Source: an uncultured Pelagibacteraceae bacterium (GTDB lineage: Bacteria; Pseudomonadota; Alphaproteobacteria; Pelagibacterales; Pelagibacteraceae). Taken from it: a DNA stretch of 44,984 bases. The DNA lies in assembly GCA_902574345.1 (NCBI GenBank), contig CACGNF010000006.1:1-44984 (forward strand). Direction: 5' to 3'. The notes under the pieces are model-generated. The model was not told where the DNA came from, searched no databases, and worked only from the letters and a program-made list of their open reading frames with translations. A program made the translations under genes and the position numbers. Positions 34,343-42,810 of the stretch are shown piece by piece; the first letter of the stretch is position 1, and each line of letters starts with the position of its first letter.

Positions 34343-36139
34343 ATGTTAGAATTTTTGAAAAAAAATATATTCATTATTGTTCTATCTAGTATCACACTAT
34401 TTATAGGTTTTTTAACTTTTTTAACATTCATTGATAGAAGTTTTGTTGAATTAAATCAGAAAAATTTACAATATTTATTAATTTTAAATATTTTTTTACT
34501 CGTTTTATTATTTATATTTATTTTTGTTGAAATTAAAAATTCTATAAAGAGCGATATTGATAAAGATGGTTTAACCTCTAATAAAAAATATATAACTTAT
34601 TTCTCTCTATTTACTCTTATTCCATCAATCTTAATTTCAATCTTCTCTTTGTTTCTTTTTTCTTTCGCTTTAGAAAAGTATTTTGATAAAAAAGTTACAA
34701 CTGTTGTAAATAATTCTTATGAACTTGCAAAAAATTATGTTGAAGAAGTAAGAAATAAAATTCAATCAGATATTATTTTGATTGCCTTTGATACAAATAA
34801 AAGTGCTAATTTTTTGAATGAAAATGCCAATGAGTATTTAAGGTTTTTAAGGACACAAAAATTAATAAGAAATGTCGATGAAATTCATATTATAGATAAA
34901 AATAAAAAACTATTATACTCAACTGAAAATCAAGATAGTTATATTCCGCCTGTTGATAAAGCTTTAAATTTAGTTCTTGAGGATGATAGACCATTAAAGA
35001 TAATTAACACAAAAGCAAATATATCTGCTGCTATAATGCGACTGCAATCATCTGAAGATCGTTTTTTGTATGTTGTAAAATTTTTAGACAAAAATATATC
35101 AAACTATTTAACTGAGTCTCAAGAGGCAATAAATTTCTACTATACTGTTGAAGAAAGAAGTACAGGTATTAAAATTTCCTTTTTTATTATTTATATAATT
35201 ATTGTTTCATTGTTGTTATTTATCTCTATTACAATTGCGATTAGATTCTCGTCAAGATTTTTTAGATCTATTAATAATCTTATTTTTGCATCAACAGAAA
35301 TAGGCCAGGGAAATCTTAATACAAAAGTACCAGAAATTAAAACTGATAAAGATATGGAGGTCTTAAATAAAAATTTTAATTCTATGATTAGTAGACTAAA
35401 AAATCAGCAAGAAAAATTAATCATAAATGAGAGATATAAAGCATGGGGAAATTTATCAAGAAAACTAGCCCATGAAATTAAAAATCCTCTTACACCTATA
35501 CAATTAACAATAGATCGAATTAAAAGTAAATATTCAAAACAAATAACTAATGAAGATCAAGATTCATTTAGAGAAAATTTGAAAATTATAAATTCTCAAA
35601 TAAAACAAATAGAAAATTTAGTGAACGAATTTTCAGATTTTGCAAGAATGCCAAAACCAATTTTAAAGAGAAATAATTTAGTAAAGTTATTAAATGAAAA
35701 TATTAAGTTACTATCAGCAATTAATAAATCTATTGAAATAGATTTAACTAAAAGAGATGAGGAGATTTTACTTGAATGTGACAAAGAACAAATTTCAAGA
35801 GTTTTTATTAATCTAATTAAGAACTCTATTGAGAGCATAGAACAAAAAGTTGAAAAAAACGTTGATTTTAAAAAGAAAATTTCAATTGATATTTCATCAA
35901 ATAATGACCATATTTTAATATCAATAGAGGATAATGGTGTTGGTTTTGATAAAAATAATATAGAGGAAATTTTAAATCCATATTACACAACAAAAAAAAA
36001 TGGAACTGGACTAGGTCTATCTATAGTAAATAAAATTATAAATGATCACAAAGGTGAACTCGAATTTATTCCAATTAGTAATGGTGCAAAAATACAGATA
36101 AGATTTTACTTAAATGACAACAGAAATATTAATAGTTGA
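34343..36139 (+). CDS. ntrY: Sensor histidine kinase NtrY
   Basis: Membrane sensor kinase of the NtrYX two-component system linked to nitrogen and respiratory control in alphaproteobacteria. It has 598 residues. Three N-terminal membrane helices (about 11-31, 43-63, 87-111) are followed by a periplasmic sensor region (about 112-273), a fourth helix (about 276-300), HAMP (about 300-353) and a HisKA H-box with His377 in LAHEIKNPLTP. The HATPase motifs are LINLIKNSIES, EDNGVGFD and GTGLGLSIV. The usual cytoplasmic PAS domain has no room between HAMP and the H-box (see findings). It overlaps ntrX by 26 bases. Confidence 0.93.
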   Translation: MLEFLKKNIFIIVLSSITLFIGFLTFLTFIDRSFVELNQKNLQYLLILNIFLLVLLFIFIFVEIKNSIKSDIDKDGLTSNKKYITYFSLFTLIPSILISIFSLFLFSFALEKYFDKKVTTVVNNSYELAKNYVEEVRNKIQSDIILIAFDTNKSANFLNENANEYLRFLRTQKLIRNVDEIHIIDKNKKLLYSTENQDSYIPPVDKALNLVLEDDRPLKIINTKANISAAIMRLQSSEDRFLYVVKFLDKNISNYLTESQEAINFYYTVEERSTGIKISFFIIYIIIVSLLLFISITIAIRFSSRFFRSINNLIFASTEIGQGNLNTKVPEIKTDKDMEVLNKNFNSMISRLKNQQEKLIINERYKAWGNLSRKLAHEIKNPLTPIQLTIDRIKSKYSKQITNEDQDSFRENLKIINSQIKQIENLVNEFSDFARMPKPILKRNNLVKLLNENIKLLSAINKSIEIDLTKRDEEILLECDKEQISRVFINLIKNSIESIEQKVEKNVDFKKKISIDISSNNDHILISIEDNGVGFDKNNIEEILNPYYTTKKNGTGLGLSIVNKIINDHKGELEFIPISNGAKIQIRFYLNDNRNINS

Positions 36140-37469
36140 TGATAATGCGGATATAAGAAATATCCTAAATGAATTAATTGTTGATGCTGGTTACAAAACT
36201 AGAGTAGCAGCTAATTACAATCAAGCATTAAAAGAAATTGATAAAAAAATGCCAGATGTAGCTATTCTAGATGTTAAACTAGATAAAGGTGATAACGACG
36301 GGATAGAGCTACTATCACATATTAAATCTAAAAATAAAGATGTACCAGTAATTATTATTACAGGTCATGCAAATATTGAGATGGCAGTAAACTCATTGAA
36401 ACATGGTGCATTTGAGTTTGTGGAAAAACCTTTTGATCAAACAAGATTATTAAATTTTGTCAGCAGAGCAGTTGAAAATCTTCAATTAAAAAAACAAAAT
36501 AAAGATTATGAAAATAAGTTATTTTCTTCATATGATTTAATAGGTGATAGTAAAAATATATCTACAATACGAGAACAAATAAAAAAAATATCTTTAACTG
36601 AAAGTAGGATTCTTATAAACGGACCATCAGGGTCGGGGAAAGAATTAATCGCAAGAAAAATTCATAAAAATTCAAAAAGAGAGAAAAATCCATTTATAAT
36701 TCTAAATGGAGCACTTCTTGATTCAGAAAAATACGAACAAGAGTTATTTGGCGAGGAAAAGAGTGATGGTTCTATTTCATATGGTGCTTTAGAGAAAGCT
36801 AATAAAGGTACTTTATTAATTGATCAAGTTTCTGAAATTCCCCTAGTTATTCAGTCAAAAATATTAAGAGTTCTTATTGATCAAAAATTTAAAAGATTAA
36901 ATGGGAATAATGATATCAATGTTGACGTTAGGTTAATTTGTTCATCAAGTAAGGATTTAAAAGATGAAATAAAAATAGGTAATTTTAGGGAGGATCTTTA
37001 TCATAGACTAAACGTTTTTGAAATAAACATCAAATCTTTAAATGAAAGAATCTCAGATATACCTTTGCTAATAAGATATTTTTCAAAGATGATTTCTACA
37101 AATTATAATATTAAAGAATTGGATATTGATGAAAATGATTCATATATTTTGAATCATGATTGGAAAGGCAATGTAAGAGAACTAAGAAATTTAATTGAAA
37201 GAATTGCAATTTTACAACCTGATACAAAAGACAAAATTTCCAACATTGTAAAAGAGTCGTTAAAAAGCGACAATTATGATGATAAAATTGGTGAAAATAG
37301 CCTATCTGTACCTTTAAAAGAGGCTAGAGAAAACTTTGAAAAAGAGTATTTAACTATTCAGCTAAAAAAATTTAATGGAAATATATCTAAAACAGCTAAC
37401 TTTGTTGGTATGGAAAGAAGCGCTCTTCATAGAAAGCTTAAAGGCCTAGGAATAAAAGAATTTAACTGA
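36114..37469 (+). CDS. ntrX: Response regulator NtrX (degenerate AAA+ domain)
   Basis: Partner of NtrY. It has 451 residues: a receiver domain (LIVDDNADIRN, phospho-acceptor Asp53 in AILDVKL, lysine in EFVEKPF), a sigma-54-activator-type AAA+ domain with Walker A GPSGSGKE (about 170-177), and a C-terminal Fis-type HTH (ISKTANFVGMERSALHRKL). The GAFTGA loop that contacts sigma-54 is missing: after ELFGEEK comes SDGSISYGALEKA. Walker B reads IDQV (Asp237-Gln238) instead of the expected Asp-Glu. It is therefore probably a DNA-binding regulator that does not remodel sigma-54 polymerase (inference). Confidence 0.93.
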   Translation: MTTEILIVDDNADIRNILNELIVDAGYKTRVAANYNQALKEIDKKMPDVAILDVKLDKGDNDGIELLSHIKSKNKDVPVIIITGHANIEMAVNSLKHGAFEFVEKPFDQTRLLNFVSRAVENLQLKKQNKDYENKLFSSYDLIGDSKNISTIREQIKKISLTESRILINGPSGSGKELIARKIHKNSKREKNPFIILNGALLDSEKYEQELFGEEKSDGSISYGALEKANKGTLLIDQVSEIPLVIQSKILRVLIDQKFKRLNGNNDINVDVRLICSSSKDLKDEIKIGNFREDLYHRLNVFEINIKSLNERISDIPLLIRYFSKMISTNYNIKELDIDENDSYILNHDWKGNVRELRNLIERIAILQPDTKDKISNIVKESLKSDNYDDKIGENSLSVPLKEARENFEKEYLTIQLKKFNGNISKTANFVGMERSALHRKLKGLGIKEFN

Positions 37470-37470
37470 A

Positions 37471-38862
37471 ATGAATATAATCATCTGTGGTGCTGGTAGA
37501 GTAGGTTTTACTATTGCAAAGTTATTAAGTGAACAAGGTCATTCGATAACAGTTATTGATCAATCAAGTGAGGATATCCAAAAAATTAATGACAGTTTGG
37601 ATGTTAAGGCCATCGTTGGAAAAGCTACATATCCATCAATTCTTGAGAAGGCCAATGCTGCTGAAACAGACATGATTATAGCAGTTACAAGAAATGACGA
37701 AATTAATATGCTTATTTGCCAAATAGCATTTTCTATATTCAATATTCAAAAAAAAATAGCAAGAATTAGGTCTCAAGACTATCTTAACCCAAGATTCACA
37801 AGAGTTTATAATAAAGAAAATTTACCAATTGATGTAATCATTTCTCCTGAAATTGAAATTTCTAGATCAATACAAAGAAAATTAGAGGCTCCGGGTGCAT
37901 TAGATAGCGTGCCATTTGCTGATAATAAAATAAGATTATTGGAAATATTTATTAAAGAAGATTGTAAATCTATAGGTATTAAGTTTAATGAACTCACAAA
38001 TAAATACCCAAAATTAGAGGCAAATATTATTGGAATTAATCGAGATAATAAATTTTTTATTCCAAAAAAAACAGACTCAGTAAAAAAAGATGACAAAATT
38101 TATGTAATTATTAATTCATCACAAATGTCAGAAACTCTCGAAGCTTTTGGTCATGAAGAAAAAATTTCAAAAAAGATTTTAATCATTGGTGGAGGAAATA
38201 TTGGTTTTAATTTAGCTAAGAACATTGAAGAGACCTTGGAAACAGTGCGAGTTAAAATCGTTGAGAAGAATAAAGAGCGAGCAGAGTTTTTAGCAAATCA
38301 ATTAAATGATGCTATTGTTATTAATGGTGATGGATTAGATGAAGAAGTTTTAACTGAAGCAAATTTAGGGGAAGCCGAAACTGTATTAGCTCTTACAAAT
38401 GATGATGAAGATAACTTAATGGTAAGTGTCTTAGTTGAAAAATTTGCTAAAGACCAAAAAGATATAGATGATAAAAGAACAATGGCATTGATTAACAAAC
38501 CAAATTATTCACTTCTCCAATCGTCATTAAAAATTGATGATTTAATCGATCCAAGAATGACTACTGTTTCAAGTATTTTAAAGCATATACACAAAGGAAC
38601 AATTGAAAATGCTTATACTTTATCAGATGGTGAATACGAGGTAATTGAAGCTGAAATAATTGAGACTTCTGAACTAATTAACAAAGAAATTAAAAATTCT
38701 AATTTACCAGATGAATTAAGAATTGGCGCTGTATTAAGAGATAAAAAAATAATTATACCTAGATCCAATTTTGTTTTCAAAAAAGATGATAGAGTTGTAT
38801 TTATTGTAAAAAAAGACTCTATATCTTTTGTTGAAAATATCTTTAGATTAAGTTCAGTATAA
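37471..38862 (+). CDS. trkA: Trk potassium uptake regulator TrkA
   Basis: Peripheral membrane NAD(H)-binding subunit that gates the Trk potassium channel. It has 463 residues and two tandem RCK units. The first Rossmann fold is IICGAGRVGFTIA at the start, and the second is ILIIGGGNIGFNLA from about residue 235. Each is followed by a TrkA_C domain. It lies one base after ntrX, the normal alphaproteobacterial neighbour, and just before its membrane partner trkH. Confidence 0.95.
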   Translation: MNIIICGAGRVGFTIAKLLSEQGHSITVIDQSSEDIQKINDSLDVKAIVGKATYPSILEKANAAETDMIIAVTRNDEINMLICQIAFSIFNIQKKIARIRSQDYLNPRFTRVYNKENLPIDVIISPEIEISRSIQRKLEAPGALDSVPFADNKIRLLEIFIKEDCKSIGIKFNELTNKYPKLEANIIGINRDNKFFIPKKTDSVKKDDKIYVIINSSQMSETLEAFGHEEKISKKILIIGGGNIGFNLAKNIEETLETVRVKIVEKNKERAEFLANQLNDAIVINGDGLDEEVLTEANLGEAETVLALTNDDEDNLMVSVLVEKFAKDQKDIDDKRTMALINKPNYSLLQSSLKIDDLIDPRMTTVSSILKHIHKGTIENAYTLSDGEYEVIEAEIIETSELINKEIKNSNLPDELRIGAVLRDKKIIIPRSNFVFKKDDRVVFIVKKDSISFVENIFRLSSV

Positions 38863-38866
38863 TTAG

Positions 38867-40273
38867 ATGTTTGGATTGCAAATTAAATATCTAAGTTTCT
38901 TTTTCGGATTAATTTCAATTTTATCTTTTTTTAATATAATTTATTCTTACTATTTCAATCTTTACCTAAACTTAGATACTTATTATTTAAGTTTATTTTT
39001 ATCTTCGATATTAGCAATTCTTTTCTATAGTTTAAAAATATCGCCTAAAAAAACATCAATTTTTCAAAAAATTTTAACTGTTTTTTTGGGATATATTTTA
39101 CTACCTTTAATTTTATCTATTCCTTTTTACCTAAGTATTTATAACTTAACTTTTATAAATTCTTTTTTTGAAGCAGTTTCAGGTTTTACATCTACTGGTT
39201 TTACAATCTTTGAAAATATTAAAAATATAGATCAGAGTTTGATTTTATGGAGGTCAACTACCCAATGGATTGGTGGATTGTATTTCTTATTTTCTATAAT
39301 TTATTTAATAGATATTTATGATGAAAATTTTAAAAAAACTTTAACAAATTTTTTTTCATTTAATACTTCAGAAGTATTTAAACAAGCTATAAAAGTTTTT
39401 TTTATTTATTCTGGTATAACTTTAGTAATTTTTGTAATACTAAATTTATTTTCTATAAGAATTTTTGATTCTTTAAACTTAGCATTTTCATTAATTTCTT
39501 CAGGCGGTTTTTTACCTACAAATGATTTATCAAGTATAATCAGAGATGACACTCAAACTATTATTTTGTCATTTTTGATGTTAACTTCTTTTTTTAGTAT
39601 TTTTTTTAGTTACAACTTATTTTTCTTCAAGAGAAAAAATATTAATTTTCTATATGAAGATCTCAATTTAATAATATACTTCGTTATAGTCTTAATTATC
39701 TTTTTTTTATTTTTTAGTTTTAATCAAAACTTTTTGAATTATTTTTTGTCAATATCAAGTAGTATGTCGAATATTGGTTTTACACTAGATAATTCAAATA
39801 TAAATTTGACTTTCATTTATTTGATTTTGGTAATTATTGGAGGATCTTTTTTTTCCACAAGTTCAGGATTGAGATTTATGAAGATTTATTCTTTATTTAT
39901 ATATTCAGTTAATCAAATTTTATCATTCAGTAGACCAAAAAATATATATAAGAATAAGTTATTTTTCTCTGAAGTTAATTTTGACTTTAATGAGATAAGT
40001 AAATATTTTTTATCAGTTCTCATATTTATTTTATCACTTTTTATTTTAACAACATTATTGACTATAAGTGAATTTAGCTTTGAAAATTCATTCAAGTTAT
40101 CTATTTTAACATTAATGAATACTGTCAATTCAAGTTCATATGGTTTAAGTGATCTAACTTTTTATAACCTTTCATATTTTACCAAATATTGTCTTATTTT
40201 TTTCATGATTGTTGGACGAATTGAGTTATTAACAATTTTGCTTCTTGTGAAAAAATTTCTTTTTAAAAATTAA
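38867..40273 (+). CDS. trkH: Trk potassium uptake transmembrane protein TrkH
   Basis: Channel-like potassium transporter that works with TrkA. It has 468 residues and is strongly hydrophobic, with multiple membrane helices. The selectivity-filter-like repeats are visible: EAVSGFTSTGFT in the first pore loop, LISSGGFLP in the second, SMSNIGFTLD in the third and TVNSSSYGLSDL in the fourth. RSTTQWIGGL and ISTSSGLR-like FFSTSSGLRFMK are typical. In many alphaproteobacteria hfq follows trkA instead. Here trkH does. Confidence 0.93.
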   Translation: MFGLQIKYLSFFFGLISILSFFNIIYSYYFNLYLNLDTYYLSLFLSSILAILFYSLKISPKKTSIFQKILTVFLGYILLPLILSIPFYLSIYNLTFINSFFEAVSGFTSTGFTIFENIKNIDQSLILWRSTTQWIGGLYFLFSIIYLIDIYDENFKKTLTNFFSFNTSEVFKQAIKVFFIYSGITLVIFVILNLFSIRIFDSLNLAFSLISSGGFLPTNDLSSIIRDDTQTIILSFLMLTSFFSIFFSYNLFFFKRKNINFLYEDLNLIIYFVIVLIIFFLFFSFNQNFLNYFLSISSSMSNIGFTLDNSNINLTFIYLILVIIGGSFFSTSSGLRFMKIYSLFIYSVNQILSFSRPKNIYKNKLFFSEVNFDFNEISKYFLSVLIFILSLFILTTLLTISEFSFENSFKLSILTLMNTVNSSSYGLSDLTFYNLSYFTKYCLIFFMIVGRIELLTILLLVKKFLFKN

Positions 40274-40301
40274 TTAATTATTGTATATGTAGTATGTTTT
40301 T

Positions 40302-40378
40302 GCGCCCTTAGCTCAGCTGGATAGAGCATCGGTTTTCTAAACCGAGGGTCGTAGGTTCGAATCCTTCAGGGCGCGCCA
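40302..40378 (+). tRNA. tRNA-Arg (anticodon UCU)
   Basis: Full 77-base cloverleaf: acceptor GCGCCCT/AGGGCGC with discriminator G and an encoded CCA; D arm GCTC-AGCTGGATA-GAGC; anticodon stem TCGGT/ACCGA with loop TTTCTAA (anticodon TCT); 5-base variable loop; and T arm GTAGG-TTCGAAT-CCTTC, which has one T-T mismatch. It reads AGA, the arginine codon that dominates the genes in this window. It lies 28 bases after trkH. The AT-rich spacer has a possible -10 (TAGTAT) but no clear promoter. Confidence 0.97.
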
Positions 40379-40408
40379 TTACTAGCACATTTTTGGTTAA
40401 AATTTATC

Positions 40409-40436
40409 TTGACTAGATTTTCAATTAATTTGAAAT
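40409..40436 (+). promoter_or_regulatory. Candidate upstream promoter of aapJ
   Basis: TTGACT (40409-40414), a 16-base spacer and TGAAAT (40431-40436). The -35 matches consensus in five of six bases and the -10 is weaker. It lies in the 165-base gap between the tRNA and aapJ, the longest gene-free stretch in the window. No small ORF was recognised in that gap. Confidence 0.25.
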
Positions 40437-40451
40437 GAGATTAAATTTCCC

Positions 40452-40480
40452 TTGAACACCTATTTCTATCATGCTTAAAT
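40452..40480 (+). promoter_or_regulatory. Candidate main promoter of aapJ
   Basis: TTGAAC (40452-40457), an ideal 17-base spacer and TTAAAT (40475-40480). It would start a leader of roughly 57 bases that contains the palindrome at 40507-40524. Confidence 0.4.
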
Positions 40481-40506
40481 TAAGAATATTCAAAAGTAAT
40501 TTTGGA

Positions 40507-40524
40507 TTATTTGTTAACAAATAA
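40507..40524. repeat. 18-bp perfect palindrome in the aapJ leader
   Basis: TTATTTGTTAACAAATAA is a perfect inverted repeat about 10 bases upstream of the Shine-Dalgarno. As DNA it could be an operator for a dimeric regulator. As RNA it would form only a weak hairpin. No known regulator is assigned. Confidence 0.6.
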
Positions 40525-40533
40525 ATAAACAAT

Positions 40534-40540
40534 AGGAAGA
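40534..40540 (+). promoter_or_regulatory. aapJ: Strong ribosome binding site of aapJ
   Basis: AGGAAGA 3 bases before AAT-ATG is one of the few good Shine-Dalgarno sequences in the window. Most genes here have none. It fits high expression of a binding protein. Confidence 0.6.
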
Positions 40541-40543
40541 AAT

Positions 40544-41584
40544 ATGTTTAAATACTTAAAACAATTAACTTCTTTAGTTGCTATGGTTGCTGTGTTGTTC
40601 ACTTTTACAACAGAGTCTATGGCTGCTAAAAAATCTAAAACACTTAAAAACACTCAGAAAAAAGGGTTTGTAAGATGTGGAGTATCTCAAGGTCTTCCAG
40701 GATTTTCTAATGCTGATGCTGCAGGAAATTGGACTGGTGTTGACGTTGACGTATGTAGAGCTGTAGCTGCTGCAGTATTAGGTGATGCAAACAAAGTTAA
40801 GTTTACACCACTAAGTGCTAAAGAAAGATTTACTGCTTTAACTTCTGGAGAGATTGATATCTTATCAAGAAACACAACTTGGACTCTTTCTAGAGATGCT
40901 GATATCGGACTTACTTTCGTTGGAGTAAACTTCTACGATGGTCAAGGCTTCATGGTAAGAAAAAGCTCAGGTATCACTTCAACTAGCCAATTCAAAGATG
41001 GTATCTCAGCTTGTACAAATATTGGTACAACAACTGAGTTAAACATGAGAGACTTCTTTAATTCAAAAGGAATTTCTTATGAGCCAGTTGCATTTGAAAA
41101 AGCTGACGAAGTTGTTGCTGCTTACGATGCGGGTAGATGTGATACATACACTACTGATAAATCTGGTTTAGCTGCTCAAAGAACAAAAATGAAAAACCCT
41201 GATGAACACATTGTTCTACCAGAAACTATTTCTAAAGAACCTTTAGGACCAGTTGTTAGACAAGGTGATGCAGTTTGGGAAGATATCGTTAGATGGTCTT
41301 TGAACACTATGATCGAAGCTGAAGAATATGGTATTACTTCAGCAAATGCAGACATGATGAAAACTTCAGACAACCCAGCAATCAAAAGATTAGTTGGAGC
41401 TGAAGGTGAATTAGGTGCTGCTTTTGGTCTAGACAACGACTGGAGCTTAAGAATTATCAAGCAAGTTGGTAATTATGGTGAAAGTTATAAGAGAAATATA
41501 GCTGACACTGGAATTTTACCAGACAGAGGTCCAAACCAATTATGGACAAAAGGCGGAATACTTTACGTTCCACCTGCAAGATAA
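40544..41584 (+). CDS. aapJ: General L-amino acid ABC transporter, substrate-binding protein
   Basis: Periplasmic binding protein of the Aap/YhdWXYZ importer, which takes a broad range of amino acids. It has 346 residues with a signal peptide (about 1-27, cleavage after SMA). The SBP_bac_3 domain starts VRCGVSQGLPGFSNADAAG. Conserved stretches are GVDVDVCRAVAAAVLGD, LTSGEIDILSRNTTWTLSRD and FDGQGFMV-like YDGQGFMVRK, and it ends DRGPNQLWTKGGILYVPPAR. It uses more C-ending codons (AAC, TTC, ATC) than its neighbours, suggesting high expression. An intrinsic terminator follows. Confidence 0.95.
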   Translation: MFKYLKQLTSLVAMVAVLFTFTTESMAAKKSKTLKNTQKKGFVRCGVSQGLPGFSNADAAGNWTGVDVDVCRAVAAAVLGDANKVKFTPLSAKERFTALTSGEIDILSRNTTWTLSRDADIGLTFVGVNFYDGQGFMVRKSSGITSTSQFKDGISACTNIGTTTELNMRDFFNSKGISYEPVAFEKADEVVAAYDAGRCDTYTTDKSGLAAQRTKMKNPDEHIVLPETISKEPLGPVVRQGDAVWEDIVRWSLNTMIEAEEYGITSANADMMKTSDNPAIKRLVGAEGELGAAFGLDNDWSLRIIKQVGNYGESYKRNIADTGILPDRGPNQLWTKGGILYVPPAR

Positions 41585-41602
41585 TTGTAGTTTAAATAAA
41601 TT

Positions 41603-41634
41603 AAAAAGGGCTAGATTTTTCTAGCCCTTTTTTT
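41603..41634 (+). terminator. Intrinsic terminator between aapJ and aapQ
   Basis: A perfect 13-bp stem, AAAAAGGGCTAGA (41603-41615) paired with TCTAGCCCTTTTT (41620-41632), has a four-T loop and a seven-T tract. It lies 18 bases after the aapJ stop and 24 bases before aapQ, inside the operon. It probably lets only part of the transcripts continue, so the binding protein outnumbers the membrane subunits. Confidence 0.92.
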
Positions 41635-41658
41635 ATAAACTCATATATTATCGGCAAA

Positions 41659-42810
41659 GTGAATTTTAAACTTAAAGATATAGTCCCACAATTAATTACA
41701 GTTTTAGCTGTAGTCTTAGTTTTTGGTTTTTTTACTTATAACGCCCAAATCAATATGGAAAATAGAGGTATTGATTTTGGTTATGGTTTTCTATCTCAAG
41801 AATCATCTTTTGATGTTCAGTTTTCACTAATTGAATATGATGGATCACACTCATATTTTAGAGCTTATTTAGTTGGTCTTTTAAATACAATTCTTGTTTC
41901 AGTCATTGGGATAATTATTGCAACAATTCTTGGAGTAATTGTTGGTATAGCAAGATTATCACCTAATTATCTAATTAATAAATTTGCTGCTTTCTATGTT
42001 GAGTTTTTTCGAAATATTCCATTACTACTTCAAATTTTCTTTTGGTATTTTGCTGCATTACGTGCTTTACCACTTCCACAAGATGCTGAAGCAATGTTTG
42101 GAGTTTTTTTTCTAACTATAAAAGGGTTATACGTCCCAGCATTTATTTGGCAAAATTTTAATATTTTCTTTTATTCAATTATAGCTGCAGTTATAGCAAT
42201 CATTGTTATACGAGCGCATGCCAAAAAGGTTCAGGAAAATCAAGGCAAACAAATTCCAGTTTTTTTAATTTCTATAGGACTGATATTTATTCTTCCACTA
42301 TTAAGTTTTTTAATTGGAGGCGTAAGACTTTCTTTTGAAGTTCCTGTTTTAAAACAATTGGCAACAACATCATTTATTTATGAGGGTGGAGTTAGCTTAC
42401 CCCCAGAATTGATAGCATTAACATTATCTTTATCTTTATATACAGCAACATTTATCGCAGAATGTGTCAGAGCTGGAATTCAAGGTGTTGGTAAAGGTCA
42501 AAAAGAGGCAGCAGCATCAATTGGACTTACCCCTAATCAAGTACTTAAATTAGTAATTATGCCTCAAGCTTTGAGAATAATAATTCCGCCAACAACAAAC
42601 CAATACTTAAATTTAACTAAAAATTCATCTTTAGCAGCAGCAATAGCTTATCCAGATTTAGTATTAGTTTTCGCCGGAACAGCATTAATGCAAACAGGTA
42701 AGGCAATTGAAATAGTATCAATCACCATGTTTACTTATCTAACTTTGAGTATTTCAATCTCAATTTTAATGAACTGGTATAATAAGAAAATAGCTATTCA
42801 GGAGAAATAA
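41659..42810 (+). CDS. aapQ: General L-amino acid ABC transporter, permease AapQ
   Basis: Inner-membrane permease subunit. It has 383 residues and a GTG start after the terminator. The polar/amino-acid permease domain has FRAYLVGLLNTILVSVIGI, EFFRNIPLLLQIFFWY, ATFIAECVRAGIQGVGKGQ, the EAA loop QKEAAASIGLTPNQVLKLVI and RIIIPPTTNQYLNLTKNSSLA. About eight membrane segments are seen. A Shine-Dalgarno is not obvious. It overlaps aapM by one base. Confidence 0.94.
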   Translation: MNFKLKDIVPQLITVLAVVLVFGFFTYNAQINMENRGIDFGYGFLSQESSFDVQFSLIEYDGSHSYFRAYLVGLLNTILVSVIGIIIATILGVIVGIARLSPNYLINKFAAFYVEFFRNIPLLLQIFFWYFAALRALPLPQDAEAMFGVFFLTIKGLYVPAFIWQNFNIFFYSIIAAVIAIIVIRAHAKKVQENQGKQIPVFLISIGLIFILPLLSFLIGGVRLSFEVPVLKQLATTSFIYEGGVSLPPELIALTLSLSLYTATFIAECVRAGIQGVGKGQKEAAASIGLTPNQVLKLVIMPQALRIIIPPTTNQYLNLTKNSSLAAAIAYPDLVLVFAGTALMQTGKAIEIVSITMFTYLTLSISISILMNWYNKKIAIQEK

